From NCBI RefSeq assembly GCF_022539315.1, contig NC_066329.1, positions 7,353,072-7,417,071 on the forward strand: a DNA stretch of 64,000 nucleotides. Direction: 5' to 3'. This DNA is from Serinus canaria (lineage: Eukaryota; Chordata; Aves; Passeriformes; Fringillidae). The position numbers and the translations under genes are program-made. Below are positions 37,190 to 50,640 of the stretch, one piece after another. The notes beneath the pieces are model-generated. The model did not search any database and had not been told where the DNA came from. It was given only the letters and a program-made list of their open reading frames with translations. Each line of letters begins with the position of its first letter. The first letter of the stretch is position 1.

Positions 37190-40100
37190 GGTGTGGGGGA
37201 GCCTGATCCAGCCTGTGTGCAGCGCTGTGTCTGCCCACAGCCACCCAAACCCCTCTGCTTTGGCTGCTCCCCTATCGCTCACCCCTCCTCTGCCCCACGC
37301 AGCTCCTTCCGGCCCCTTCCCTCCTCTTCTCTGGAAAACACAAGTCTCTTTCAGATGCCTGGAGAACACTTACACAAATAATGCTGCACGCACAGCCCTG
37401 TTTAAAGCATTAAAACAGACAGACAGTGAGCATGGCTGTGCTCTGCAGGACAGCGATGGCTTTAGCAGGTGACCTCAGCCTGTCACCCTGCTGCTGGCCT
37501 GCCCGGGAGAGCCCAAATTCCTGCAAGCATCCCAGCCCAGTTTTCAGGGAGTGGAGTGAAGGAGGAGAGGGCTGATGAGACATGAGTTATTAACGACCTT
37601 CTTCTGGGAGCTGATTTGAGCTAAAATGGTTCCAGAACAGGCAGCTCCATTTGAGCCTCCAGCGAGGACTGGCCAAGCAGCAGATGCATGAATTCAAAAG
37701 TTTCTGTTACTCTGTGCCACTGGCTGTAGTCCAAACCAAAGAGAGAGTTTCACCCGTGGGTAAAATAGCCTTCCTGGATTTTTCCATGCCCCATTCCAGT
37801 TGCTTTCACAAACAATCTTCTCATCCTTGTCTCCAAAAATCCTAAAAGACTCTCAGTTCCTGCATCTCGCCACCCCCTGCAATCTAAGGCTAACTTGGCC
37901 AACAACAAACTCCCTTCAGCACCTCCCAGCTCTGAGAAACCAGCTGTGGCAGCAACAGCCACACTGTAAACCCTGGGCCAACAGAGTCACCCAGGCTCTT
38001 TGTGCCCTCTGCCCAAGGCATGAAAAGCTTTCCCGGCCTCACCGGCCAGGCCTTCACTCTCTTTTCAAAACTGCCTCTTAAATCAAACTTCTTTCATGGC
38101 ATTTAGACAACCCAACTTTCTCCATCACAGAAAGAGGTCTGTATGTGAGTAAGCCAAAGTATGTGCAGAAATGATGAGAGAGAGTCCATGGGAAGTAAGT
38201 TTAGCCAGTGCTCATCTCAGTTTTTATCATCTGCAGCAGACTAAAACACACTCCAGTTCCAGTGTGTTACTGTATCTCTGTCTGGCCCTGGGTTTTTTCA
38301 GATGCACATCCTAATTATGCTCTTCCAGCAAATGCCCTGTGGAGCAGGGTAGTAGAAGAGAAACCCTCTTTACAGTCACCACCATGCTGTGATCCATTCT
38401 GGACAGGAACTCCCCCCTGCATTTAGAGGACAATTTAATTTCCATGGCCCACTTGATGCAAAGGGAAAAGGATCTGTATTCTTTTGTCTGAACCCTACAA
38501 AGTGTCAGCCCTTCTTTCCCCATTCTTCTAGTAGATGTGTACATTCACATTCTTGAGAAAATTCCCAATAGATGGGAACAGTCTCTCACTTCCAATACAT
38601 TATGCCTCCCTGCTATAATCTTTTCCTTCTTGTACAATGCCTCTTGACTTTCCTTTGACTCTTTTCTTTGCAATTTTCCCTTTATGAATACAATCAGAGA
38701 GACAAAACAAAAAAATGCCCCAAACCTAAATGGACAAAAAATGTCATTCAGAGCCTTTGCCAATGATGTTACTGGCAATTCCAGTTGAGAAACCATCTGT
38801 ACAGACATGAACTGATCTGACATAGGGAACAGCTAGTTTCATTTCAAAAAGCTGTGTGTTCCTAATATTCTGGGTACAAGAACTCTACAGGCCAGCTGAA
38901 GCTAATAGGGTGAATATGATCAGCTACACACAGGCAGCTCCTCAAATTTATTTCTTTTGTACTACAGCGAGTATGTGGGTGGGGTTGCAAAAACTATTAA
39001 AGCAGTCCAATGCATACCATGCCAACTGCTGACCAGAAAACCAGGCCATTTCCTCACGCACAAACTCTAAGAAACATCTCCAGTAATTGGCTTGTATCAG
39101 TAACCAGCTATTTCCAACAAAAACATGGCTCTGCTCCACTTGGAGTCTGCTGGTTCTCAAGAAGGATGGAAGGAAGGCTGTAAGTGTAGATGCAAGACTC
39201 ATACTGGGAAGGTGGTGTAGCAGGACACGCCATCTAACAGCAGTTGCTTTGATGAGGCATAATTGCAGGGCAATTACTAGGTTAATTTTCCATATATACC
39301 AGTACAATTTCACCCATAAAGTTTCACTTGCCTGCGGCGAGCGATAGATGTCTGCCTGTTTTGTGTTCTAAAACTCTCTACTGTGCTTGCTCATGGACCT
39401 GGGAATGTGCAGAGCACCACTGGTCTGGCTTTGCTCTTCTCCCTTCATGGTGATGTCTGAGGGGCAAATGTTTTTTCAGTCACTGACTAATGCTTGCCAT
39501 GCTCAGCCACCAGCCGGAGAGTTTCCAGCACACTCACAGACTTGGCTTGCCTTGTTGTTGCCACAGGCATGGCTGTGGCTCTGGGCAGGAGAGCTGTCCA
39601 GCTGGAGGAGGAACATCACTGGTGTGTGCTCAGCCACCATTTTGCACGGGAGATGTTTTTGGAAGGAACAGGGGAGCAAGCTGTACTGGACCCTTCCCTG
39701 GCTGACCATCTGCTCGTTGGCCAAGGCACCAACAACTCCATTCAGCTGTCAGGTCACTTACCCCAGACATCTGCACCTCCAGGAGCTGAGTGCTGGGCTC
39801 CTGTGCCCTGCTCCTGGCTCATCTCCCTTTGGACTCATTGTGGCAGGGCAGGCTGAAGCCACTGCCCTTTCCCTGCCTCTCTCCCCAAGTCCCACAACCA
39901 CTAACAGCTCGTTTTAGCAGAGTTTATTTCTAAACTGGAAGCACAAACGGAGCATTGTAAGAAACCTTTGTGATTTCAGCCCAGACATGACTGTGCTTGC
40001 TTAGTAAGGAGATGAAAAGCTTACAGTGAAGAAAGAGGCAGAATAATCCTGCATGTTAATACACAGTGACTAACACTTTCCTGGTGACAATCTCCTTGTA

Positions 40101-43100
40101 GTCTCTGCAGAGGGATGTCTGTAATGATCCTCCAGAGACACTATCTTGAAAATGCACAAAAGGCTCCCATCAGACCTCAGCATCTCCCGATTAACTTAGC
40201 AAGAGCAGTGGAAGGGACATCAATTTTCTAGAAAGTGCATTCAGAAAAGCACTTGATCAAATGCTTAGCTCCATGTATGTGCTTAATCTCACAGTAGCTG
40301 AAGCACTTTCCTAAACCAAAGCTTTGTTTATTTCTCCTGTGAAAAATGAAATGGTGGAGAGGCCTCCAAAAAACAAAAATGTACACCCGAACAGTCAACA
40401 GTTTAGAAAATTTCTGAATTTTTGTGGCTTTCAGCTTATCTGTAAAACAATTTGGAAGTGCTGTCTCTGGCAAACTGGAGAAGAAAATCAATAGAAAATA
40501 AAGAAAAATAGCCAGAATGGATGAGGGTATGTTATCATAAACAAAGCCTAGCTTAGTGCAAAGCAATGTATGTCTCTGTTGTTGAGTATAACCTTCCTGG
40601 GATTTTATTGTTGTTTTCCCTTTGCTCAAACAACACCAGATACACCTGGATGAACCTGGCATGCTGCAGCCAATCCATCAGCTTCTCTACATCGAGCAGA
40701 CTGCAGAAAATGGAATTTTGCTCTCCCATTTGTCTCACTGCTGCTGCTCCCCACGAACACAGTTGCAAGCCCTTCTCCCGTGCCCTGGCTGGTGCAGGCT
40801 CCTGGACTGGGAGCAGATGGCTGATGGAGCTGGGGCTGCTGCTGCCTACGCACTCCAGCGCTTCCCATCAGACCCTGGTGTCTCCTGCCTAGCCCTGCAA
40901 GAGCACAAAGCAAACCACGCAGCAGTGCTGCACCCAGTGAGCCAAAGCCACTTCTTAGGCTCATTTAAAATATCTGTTTGACTAGGTACTTCTCAGAATA
41001 GGCACCTCTACGCACAGGCTAAATGAGAACAGCAAAAAATAATCTAAGGCACCTAAATACTTTGGATTTTTAATTTTCCCCCCCAACACATGTCTGTTGC
41101 AACTTTATCATTTTGGACAGCACAATTCTGTGCAAGACCATAAGCACAGTTTACCAGACTAAGCTCCCCTCTAGCACAACCAAGGAAATGTTTGGTTTTC
41201 TACATCCAGCCCAAAGCTTTCAGGTCCCAAGACTCACTGGTGTATGCAAGTAATGCAAAGAAGTCAATCCCTATGCCTCTACCTTAATCTCCAGACATGT
41301 AATTCCAGAGCCCCAAGTCCTCCTCCGGCAACAGAGAGCAGCCTGAAGCGTGTTCTGAGCTGGGTACTCACAAAGAACCACTGTGGGTTTTGTAGTCTTT
41401 ATTATGAACACTTCAGGGCAATGACCACCTTTAATTTGTGCCTTCCATAACATCAAACATGATATTAAAACCTCAGAAATAGTTGTGCTTGTGCACGATA
41501 TCCTGAAGGCTTTTTTTCTCTAAACCACTTCCAGCAAGTACAGACAAAAGAAATAATGTCATCCTGCTTCCAACACTCCCAGCCATCAGAGGCAACATTA
41601 ACCATAACTTTGCTTCTGTTCCTCATGAGTGTTTCAGTGCATTACAAATAAGCACCTTATTCAAAGCTCTCTCCCCAATTTATTTCACTCCAAAAAAGGA
41701 GACAGATGGTAGAAGACAGAGGGTTTTACAGTAAGAGGGGTTGGATTTTTTTTTCCTCTTCATTTGTTCCCTGTGCTGTTTCTCATCCTTGGGGACCTGG
41801 AGTTTCTTTTGATAGCACTGTGCTGCCTAATAAACACGCATACAAGCACAGTCACAAGTATACATCTATCATCAAAGAGCCCTTCTTGTCTCCACTCCCC
41901 ACAAAGTTGATTAATGATTACGTGTTTAACACATACATTATACATGGGAGGGGGAGACGAAGAGGGTAAATCCAAGCCCCTGTATACATTTACATATATT
42001 TACATACTCACATATAAAAAGCAGAGGAAAGCAAAAGAGGGCTATTCCCATTGGGACAAAAATCCATTTTGGTAAACATACCCCCTAGCTCCCATTTTTT
42101 CAAAATACAAAGGCAAAGGAAAGGCTTTACCTGGTCTAAGGAAGAAACTGAAGCTTGAGCAAGCAGCCTTGTTTGGTTCCTGCAGTTCAATCCCAACATG
42201 GAACTGATAACTGCTATCAGCAGTGGGATTACTTATGGTTTGTAAATGGGATCTAACAGCTGCAACCCAGTTTGAGAGAAAGGAAAGGGGTTTAATTTTT
42301 AAACTATTAATTCATACAGCTAAAATCCCAGTTCATCTAGCAATAGATTAGGTAATTAATTCAATGAAATGGCACCTTTATGTACAAAGAAAAAACAGTC
42401 TGTCCTGTCAGATCAGTCAATACCTGGAGATACTGGGAGCATTAATGGACTCAACATGGGGTGACTACACATCAGCCACAAAGCCAGGCCTTCCAGATGT
42501 GGAAGGGTACAGCACAGCAAACTTCCTTCTGCATCCTTCCAGGCCAAGCCAACCCTTGGACCTGGACAGCTGCCCTCGTAAAATCAAGCTGCCTAAAGGC
42601 TGCTTTAATCATGCTGACTGCCAGTGGTCTCAAGCAATTGTTCCAGCAGCTGGGGGAGCAGTGCCATGGCAAAGGACTCCCCTGACAAAGTCCCTTCTGG
42701 CAGCTGGGACAAAGCTGGCACTGAAGCCGCTATTGTGGCTCTCTGCTCCCCAAAGTGTCCCTGTGCAGAGTTAATCTTCCAGCCACCCGCTCTGCTGGCT
42801 TTCAGACATCTTTGCAAGGCTCAGATTTAAGTGGGGCTCTCGTGGCACACCAGTGGCATTAACCTCTGCTGAACTGATCCATGCCAGCTTTCTGCTCACC
42901 CAGCCCCACAGCTGCAGCCACAGCACAAGTGCTGGTGAAGACAAGGCGAGAGCAGCGGCCACTGACAATGTTTCTAAAACATATTTGCCTAGTATCAATC
43001 CTAAAGAGTGGGAGGGATAAACTGAGGGATCAACTGGAAAAGAAAAGAAAACCTTCCACACACAAGGCTGGTTACAGTCCTAAGCCTGTGGCAGCTGGCC

Positions 43101-46100
43101 AGACAGAAAACTCACCTACTTAGAAGGCACAAATAAGGAACTCTATTTTTTTTTTTTCACTTCTTTTTTACCCTGTAACCTTTTGACTCTGAATCATGAC
43201 CACTGACTCTATGACTTTACACCTTCTATTACAGTAAGGCTCAGGGCTGGCACTAACAGAGTCACTTTCTTTCACCTGCTCATCCCTTACTCCAAATATA
43301 AACATTTTCTTTAGCTGTAGAAGAGTGGAAGAGATTTGTCTTGAGTTTTTCAAACAGAAAAATTCACAGCTCTTCTGGAAGTCCCAGCTATGACACTCCA
43401 TTGAAATTCAGATAATTGCCAGCATTCATTGCCTCATCTGTATCCCTTCCTTCGCTCCCTGATCTCTCCAAGTCCTTGCAGACCAGGTTCTTTCAACACA
43501 CTTCACCACACCACAAACTGAAGTGGATGCAGCCAATTGCCACAAACACATCCTAACACAAATCTGCAGCAGTCACTGTAAAATATCCAGTTCTTTTGGG
43601 CTGAAATGAAGGAGTCCAGAGTGGAACTGTAGTCATAAAGCACGGCAGCAAATCCTTCTGGTGTGCAAGGTCACCAAGTATGAACACCAGCTATAGGGCC
43701 AGGGCTTGCATCAGGCACACGTGTTTTTAAGGGCCCATTTTATCACTGCCTCATAAACCTAAATATACTTCTTTTGCATTGCTACTGCAGCATTTTGTGG
43801 TGGATATGTCACATCTACCTGGGTTACAGCCAGGAAATCTAACCTTTATAACAGGGAAGTAATTAATGAAGAAATACAGCTCTATCAAAGCACTCTTTGT
43901 TCACCTCCACTAGCACAAACATACACCTGATCTCATCCAGTGCTTATCTGTTTCCCAAAACCATTTTCACACAATGGAAAGAAAAGCATGGTAAAACATA
44001 AAAAATACTAAGCTATCCTTTCCCAGAGGGAGTGAGCCATATCTGGCTTGTCTGGGTTCATATCTAGGTGGCCTCTGAACCAGAGCCAGACTTCTGAGAT
44101 GACAGGTAAGAATTTAGACACTTTTGATTCTGAGACAGGGAAATGATCACATTAAAGGTGTCGTGGCTCAAGCAAAATACCAGGTTCCTTCTGCCCCTCC
44201 TTGGCAGATGGAAGTCAGAGTGCTGTGCTCCAAAAGCAGCAGCCATGACCATGGGTTATGGTATCAAACACGAGTTAAGTGACCTATGGCTGAACACACT
44301 GCCTGCTTCATTATCTTGCCTATGCAAGGGGTTTGAAAAGCACTGCAATCAAATTCACTTTTATCTTCCCTGCTTCTAGATTTCAAGTTCTTTTACTTCA
44401 AACTGACACTCACTCTGGAGACTGTTCAACAATGCATGGCTGAAGCCTCAAGACTCTGCTGTCTCCAGAGGCAAACCTCTTGCACAACTCTGGCAGCAGA
44501 AAAATGACTCAACTTGTAGACTCTGGGGACTTTGGGGTTGAAGAAACGACAAACCATGCATGAAAACATTGTGATTGCTCTTTGCACCTTTTAAAGCAGG
44601 GAGATATCACAGAACAAAACTGAAAGGCCAACAAGAGCCTCACTGAAGAGTGTGCAGGACAAGGAAAGGACCACAGCTACTAAACAGGTACCAGCACTCC
44701 TACATCTGGCCTGACAACAGGGTCACACCTCCAGCCCAAACCAAATGGCATTTTTAAATCAAAGACACAGATTAAGGCATAGATGTCATGAAAATACGAG
44801 GCATGACTCCAAGATCTCCAAATACTGTTTGAAACAAAGATTTTGCTCTCTAGAGTAACTTTAGGGAGCCCTGTTGTACCATCTTGCCAAAACATAAAAG
44901 CCATAAAACCTGCAGGTGAGATAAGGGCCATCTTCATCCTGCTGCTGGGTAGGTAGCCAGGAATGATGCCCTACAATAACCACAGCTAAGACATGTTTCA
45001 AGAGGCAGCAGTGAAAAGCAGGGCATGAGAGAGCAAAAGGGGTACATCAAGTTGATGCAGAGAAAAAAATTTGGTTTATCAGATTCAGGGTTTGGGACTA
45101 TTTCACATTGTGCACAGAGAGGGGGTTGTGAGTTCACATTAAACACAACACAAGGAACAGATCCTTCCATGGTTGGGATCTTGCTTTGGAGGGAGGGATG
45201 TGGGTGAGCCCAAGGTGAGCAAGAGAAGTGTGTTCAACCCTTCCCTGGTGCCTGAGCCACAGCTTTGGAGGGAATACCAGCAAAGGCATGGGAACCACAG
45301 GGACATTCCTCACAACCCCAGAGACAAACTGAACTCACGAAAACACGGGTGGGATAAAAAAAAATGCCTCACGAGACAGGAGGGGCAGAAGTTGCCCTGC
45401 TGTTAGTGCCCTGGGTGGGCAGTGAATCCAGTGCTCTGCACCAGAATGAAGTGAAGCCAAGCTAGTAAGAAACACGGAGCATACAACGGAGCACTGCTGC
45501 TGAGCTATCCAAGAGACCGAGCAAGGTTTAAAGCTCACAGATTAGAGCACAGTACAACAGAGTCAGCTAGGTACTCCAGTGCAGAAGTGACTCCAACCTT
45601 GACATTTTGACTTTGAAATTCCTGTTCAAATATGAGTTGCTCTACAGCTACAGAAGCAATGAAAAAATGTCATAGCCATGTCTCAAAAAAAACCCCAATC
45701 TGCAGCACAGAATCCTTTTTTCCCCACCATGTTTGTACAGAACCTAGTGTGGTGAAATCCTGGTCTGCCACTCAGGTCTTCAGGTACAACTAGATTGCAG
45801 AGAGCAATAAAAACACCCACCCTTGAAACAACAATCTTGAAAAAAACCATTGCCCTTGGTACTGCAGATACCCCTGTAATAATCTCCACCATAACATGAA
45901 AATGTCACCATTGCACCAGGAAGTGGTGGAAATATTTAGTGCTACTGTTATCAACCTGGGTTTAGTTTCATTAGCAGCCCAGAGATGTGGCAATGAAGAA
46001 CTCATTCAATTCTCTGTCTCTGCTAGTGGTACACTTCATGGGCTCATGGAAAGCACACATAAACCCGTTATCTCTGACAGGAGTGGACACATGTGTGCAT

Positions 46101-46320
46101 GTCCCAGATTTGCAAATTGCATTGCAGCGAATGCAGCCTTCGTGTCACTCAACTGCATAGCTTAGAATTTTACATTTTAATTTTTTTGATGTCTGGGGAG
46201 ATTAAAATGAGAACTGGCAGCATGTGCAAGGGATACTGCACTTTGAATGCCTTATCTATAGTGATTCAGGCTTCCCGGAGCTCCAGATGAAGCAGGTTTT
46301 TCACGATGGAAGAAACCACA
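37190..46320. other. Non-coding DNA, no gene recognised
   Basis: Nine kilobases without a recognisable repeat family, exon or RNA gene. The largest frame is 176 codons (39387-39917, plus), with no domain and three overlapping frames of similar openness, which indicates composition rather than coding. TACATATATTTACATAC near 41990 is AT-rich low complexity. Confidence 0.68.
43146..43157 (+). repeat. Poly-T run, 12 bases
   Basis: Twelve consecutive T, followed by CACTTC and a further T6. Simple repeat. Confidence 0.85.
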
Positions 46321-46329
46321 TTACATTGC

Positions 46330-46560
46330 TCCCTAGGAAGTGAAACAAAACAATAAAGGACGGTTAATCTCTTCTCTAATTCTGCTCTGTGGGACAACTT
46401 CTTCAGCAAGCAGCGCCTGGCTGTATCTACCTGGGAGGGGGTCATTTTACTTCGGCTTCCTCTTCTGCTTCCCTCCGTCCCTGGGAGCGCTCTGTCTCCC
46501 TGCTGCATCTTTCAATGGCTTTATCAGAGCTTGCACCAACTCAAGCGTGAGAAGTAGCTC
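46330..46560. promoter_or_regulatory. Candidate conserved flank of the CpG-rich segment
   Basis: GGACGGTTAATCTCTTC, CAGCGCCTGGCTGTATC, TCCCTGGGAGCGCTCTG and CAATGGCTTTATCAGAGC form unique sequence leading into the G-quadruplex and CpG cluster. It may be part of the same regulatory element. Confidence 0.25.
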
Positions 46561-46571
46561 TGGGCCCAGCA

Positions 46572-46637
46572 GGGAGAGGTGGGGGAGCGTGTCTGTGTGT
46601 GCCGCGGGGGGGTGGGGGGAGAGAGGGGAAGACGAGG
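46572..46637 (+). other. G-quadruplex-prone G tract
   Basis: Successive G runs are GGG at 46572, GGGGG near 46581, seven Gs at 46606-46612, six Gs at 46614-46619, four at 46625-46628 and GGG at 46635-46637. From 46606 the four runs are separated by loops of 1, 5 and 6 bases, which satisfies the usual intramolecular G4 pattern. A short TG alternation, GTGTCTGTGTGTG, lies inside. The adjacent CpG cluster makes a promoter context plausible. Confidence 0.75.
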
Positions 46638-46739
46638 GAGGAAATGTTATTCTGTCCTTTGTCTTTTCAACAATTTCTTTTTAATGCAACTTGCAGAGCA
46701 GCATATAATTAGGGGTCTTGCAGAGCAGGCTTAAACTCA

Positions 46740-47050
46740 GGAGTAACCCTTCTAACGACCTCGGGAAGGGATAATCAGGTGCGCGGCTGCGGGGCGCAGC
46801 ACGGCTCCCCACCCGCCGCGCCGCTCGGCCTCGTAATTAGAAGCCTCCACACTCCGCTGCATAAAGGCAGATTGCAAGGACAGCGTGAAGCCCTTGTTTG
46901 AAGCTGGGGGCACAAAGATTGCAGTGCCTCTGATGGATGGAGACAAAGACTCCGGTACTGGAACGCTTCCAGCAGCCTCCGAACGCTCGCTGCGTTTCTG
47001 ATGGACATTTTCAGGATTTCTTAGAGCGGCGAGGTTTATTCTCCTGCTCC
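46740..47050. promoter_or_regulatory. Small CpG-island-like segment; candidate promoter or regulatory element
   Basis: CpG is depleted over most of the window, but I count about 14 CpG in the first 120 bases here and about 22 over 310 bases. The densest part, 46779-46832, holds GCGCGGCTGCGGGGCGC and CCGCCGCGCCGCTCGG. Downstream come TAATTAGAAG and a TATA-like CATAAAGG at about 46860, which could position a plus-strand start near 46890; that start is inferred. A G-quadruplex-prone run lies just upstream. No coding exon follows that I can support: the 150-codon minus-strand frame and the 74-codon plus-strand frame here have no recognisable domain. It could be an alternative promoter, a lncRNA promoter, an orphan CpG island or a GC-rich enhancer. 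Confidence 0.4.
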
Positions 47051-47255
47051 CCGTCAACCCCCCCTGCCTCAGAATTCCTCCACAGCTCCCTAAGCCAGGG
47101 ATGGGGATGTGCCACTGTATGTGCACACACCTCCAGAGATGCTTCCATGGTTGTATTATGAGAAAAATGCCTCCTTTCCTCCATCTATTTTTGTTAGTTG
47201 TCATTCCTGACTAGGAGACTCTTTAAAAATGCTCAGAACATGGGGCTCCATCCAA

Positions 47256-47265
47256 CCCCCCCCCC
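47256..47265 (+). repeat. Poly-C run, 10 bases
   Basis: Ten consecutive C followed by seven A. Prone to length error in sequencing; no function assigned. Confidence 0.85.
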
Positions 47266-47518
47266 AAAAAAACCAAGAAATTCCCAAGCTAGAATGGTGT
47301 TTTAGCTAAGTTCACACTGATTTGAAACTGTGGTAGCAAGTACCATGTTTAAGTTGCAGCTGATGTTAGCGTAATTCCCCTCAACACTCAAGCATGAATA
47401 AAAAAAAAATCCCCTTCTTAAAATCACATCTCTCTTTGCTGATCACAACTTGCTTTTCTCTATTTACATAACTTTAGGCACAGGACTAAATGAAAATTGA
47501 CAGTGCAGTGTATCCTAG

Positions 47519-47566
47519 CTACAAGAAGGAAAGAGGAGGAGGAAGAAGAGGATGGAGGACAGGACC
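47519..47566 (+). repeat. Purine-rich GA tract
   Basis: From 47522 the bases are almost all G or A in GAAGGA, GAGGAGG and AAGAAGAGG groups. Low-complexity DNA. Confidence 0.7.
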
Positions 47567-50500
47567 TTTGGGTGAGAAGAATCTAAGAGAGTGAGGGCAG
47601 TGTCAGTCTGTGTCATGTGGCCTGCTATAAAACAGTCACTGACTTCCATTTTACCCCGATTTCCCCACCTTTTTGCACCTTCTGAGCTGCTGCCACGGCT
47701 TCTTTGTGGGTTCCTCTGCACCTGACCCTCCCCAGCAACGCTGCAGCTTCTCATCCCACTGCAGCAGCAAACGAGAGAAAACCAAACAGCTCAGGCAACT
47801 TGAACCAGCACAGCAACAGACTGACAAAAAGCAGCAAAGCCAAAAGTGCTTGAATAACAAAACTGAGGAAAAAAACCCAGTTTTATTTTCTGAGCCACTC
47901 AGAAACTGTGAATTGCCAGACAAGCTCCCTTGGAAAGAGCATAAGAGGCAGGTTCAGGGAAAAGCAATATCCATAAGGCAACACAGAGCCAGTGGTTTTT
48001 TCCCTCTATTTATAATGACAAGTTAACAGGGAAAAATCAGGACACTGTACCAAGGATGGCTGCCCTAAACTCGAGTTATCCATGAACTCACATTTGTAGG
48101 CACTTAAAACCTAGCAAGATCATTAACAAGCTAACAAGAACCACCAGTGAAAGGAACATAACCTGGATTCACTAAAGTGTTTCATTCTCAATGATGAAAG
48201 GGCAAAGGCATTCAGACACTGAGTTGCCACAGCTAAAAAAATCTAACAAAAGATGCTGTGATGCACACTACCCTACCTTTCCCATACCAGTGCAAATGCT
48301 GCCACATCAAAGTGGTCTCCATCCTATTGCCAGTCTGTCTTGTGCTCTCCCCACTGTTCAAAAAGCACAGTAATTTCATAAGTACTACAACATCCTCAAA
48401 AAACCAGATGGAACAAACTCTGTACAGCTCAGCTCAAGAATTTCCTTTGTCCCTCTGCACAGACTCATTGAACCACTGAGCTCCATGACCAGCCCACTGC
48501 TCTTTGGAAATCAGCAGTTTCAGGGAAGCAAGGCAGCCTCAGAGTGTGGGATCTGCAAGGACATCTCTTGACTCGTGACTGTTTCTCATTCACCAGGGTT
48601 TGAGGAGATACACTATGGGTAGTCCTGATTTGGCAGGTCATGACAACCTTGAACTCTGCAGTGGTTCTGCTTTGGCTGGCAGCACACAGGGACAAACCTG
48701 TTTATGCCTTCCCTCTGAAACGATCTTACAAGCTTCAGATCCACTTTTATGCTGGTTGTATCACATATTTCAGCAAAGAGGAGCATGGTTTCATCACACG
48801 GCAGATCTGCTCTACTTTTTCCATAGCAAGACGTGTAGTCACCTGAACAAATCTTTTCACCACATCTTTCTGGGGAACTGATGATGAACACAAATTTGGG
48901 GAACTACAAAGAGGTAAGCTGTAGAGAGCTTTTGAACATTTACAAGCTGATCCAGATCTGTGGCATTCAGAAACTACGTGAAACCACCTTCACTTCCAAC
49001 TTCCCATGCTGCAAACAGTTTGCATAAACTACTTCATAGATCTTAAATTTACCTAAGAAAGCACCTCTGCCAGCACCTTTCTTCCAGCCCAGCTCACCCT
49101 CCCTGCAGCTCTGTTCCCAAGAGGACATGCAGTAAATCCCATCAAAGCAGAGGGAGAGCCCGGCCCGGCCATGGAGCGTACAGCCCATTTTGGCACGGTC
49201 AGGAGAAAGGCTCCTGCCCATTGTGGAGGGGCAGGGGAGCAATCCTTGTCTCCTAAGCTCTGGCTTGGGGGCTCCCAGCCTCCCAGAAGAGCAGGCCTGC
49301 CTGTGCTGCCAGCAGTGAAGCCAGGCAGACAGAGCTGGCACGGCTCCTGCTGACCTTGGAGATGTGGCTCCTCGGCATCAGGCGGAACGGTACCAGATCA
49401 GACAAGGAGGAGAAGAGAAAGGGAACAAGAGATTCCAGAGGGCTCTTCTGCCTCTGAATCTTGTTACTGTTGACTCCTTTACTGTGATTAACTCCTTGAC
49501 ATCCTCCTTCTGTGACAAGTGGGGGAGGACAGACTGAACTCAGTGATTAATTTATCAGTGAATTGCCTCCTTCCCTTTCAAACCTCGCCCCCACTGATGA
49601 TCTTTATGATTTAGCACTACCTCACGGGGTTTACAGCCTGATACAGGTTTGGCAGTTGTCACTTCACCACTGAGAAACTCCATTTGGGACACTGTATGTT
49701 CCTTCAACAGACCTGGTGGTAATAGTTTGCAAGCTTCAGCCTACCCCACAAGCTCTGCATGAGGAAAAGAAATCCTCTCCTCCTGAACCTCTTGCTCAAA
49801 TGACAGTAATTAGGGAATCTCATCACTCTAGACCTGGAGAGGGAGGGGATGTTCATGGTAATTGGAGACATTATATGAAGCCACACTGTGCTTATAAAAA
49901 AAAGAAGAGTAAAACCACACACAGAGGAAACCAGCCCCCTTCTCCCAACCTGGCTGGCATTTCCTGAATAAACTGCCTTTTTCCAGGCACATCATTTGCT
50001 TTTTAATACTGGAGACTACTGGAAGGACTCCTGCAGCCCGATTAAGTGTAATGCAGTGTAAAAAAATAAGAAGGAGGGGGGAAACCCTTGGAAAGGCAAT
50101 CGAAGTGAAAAATCTATCAACAGCACGGGGGCTCCAGTGGAGCCAGGAGTCCTGTTCTGAACATGCTCTGACTTCCCAGTCGTTTGCTCTGCCGGACACT
50201 CCGGGGACCCCAGCACAGCAAACTACAATTTCTAGTAAATATATCCCAGGGACACAATTAGTTTTTCAGCTGGGGGCATGATAAATTGGTCATGCATAAT
50301 TCAAGGCCAGCACAGGCTGAGTATAAACTGCTCGGTGGCAGCTTCCAGCTCCCTGACAGGAGAATGCAAATGTGCTGCTGCCTGCACCTCCCTGCCTGCT
50401 CCCCTGCCCAAAGACCACTCCAGCCCTTCCTCCTGTGCATCTCTGGGTGATTCTAATTTCACAGCCATGTATCCATCACTGTCCAGTGGCCTTTTGGGAC

Positions 50501-50626
50501 CCAAAGCACATTGTTATCACAACAAATACCACTCTCTGCTCGATCCACTCTGTTTTTTCCATATGCAGGCACAAGAGAATGGTTTTGGCACAGAAAGAGG
50601 CCGAGGGACTGTGTGGTCTATTGTCA

Positions 50627-50640
50627 GCACTAGATGGCCT
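50627..50640 (+). promoter_or_regulatory. CTCF-like core motif
   Basis: GCACTAGATGGCCT matches the CTCF core C(A/G)C(C/T)AG(A/G)(T/G)GGC through all its strongly constrained positions (CACTAGATGGC). Only the two 3'-most positions deviate. It sits on the left edge of a MIR-like fragment. Motif presence does not prove binding. Confidence 0.45.

Larger units (their letters stand above)
47060..50600. other. Non-coding DNA, no gene recognised
   Basis: Includes the C10 and GA tracts listed separately and a perfect octamer ATGCAAAT at 50364-50371 in otherwise unique sequence. If the CpG-rich segment at 46740 is a plus-strand promoter, a first intron could run through here; no exon was found to test that. 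Confidence 0.65.

Noticed and set aside
39387..39917. 176-codon plus-strand open frame
   Set aside because: Three alternative frames overlap it; no protein feature recognised.
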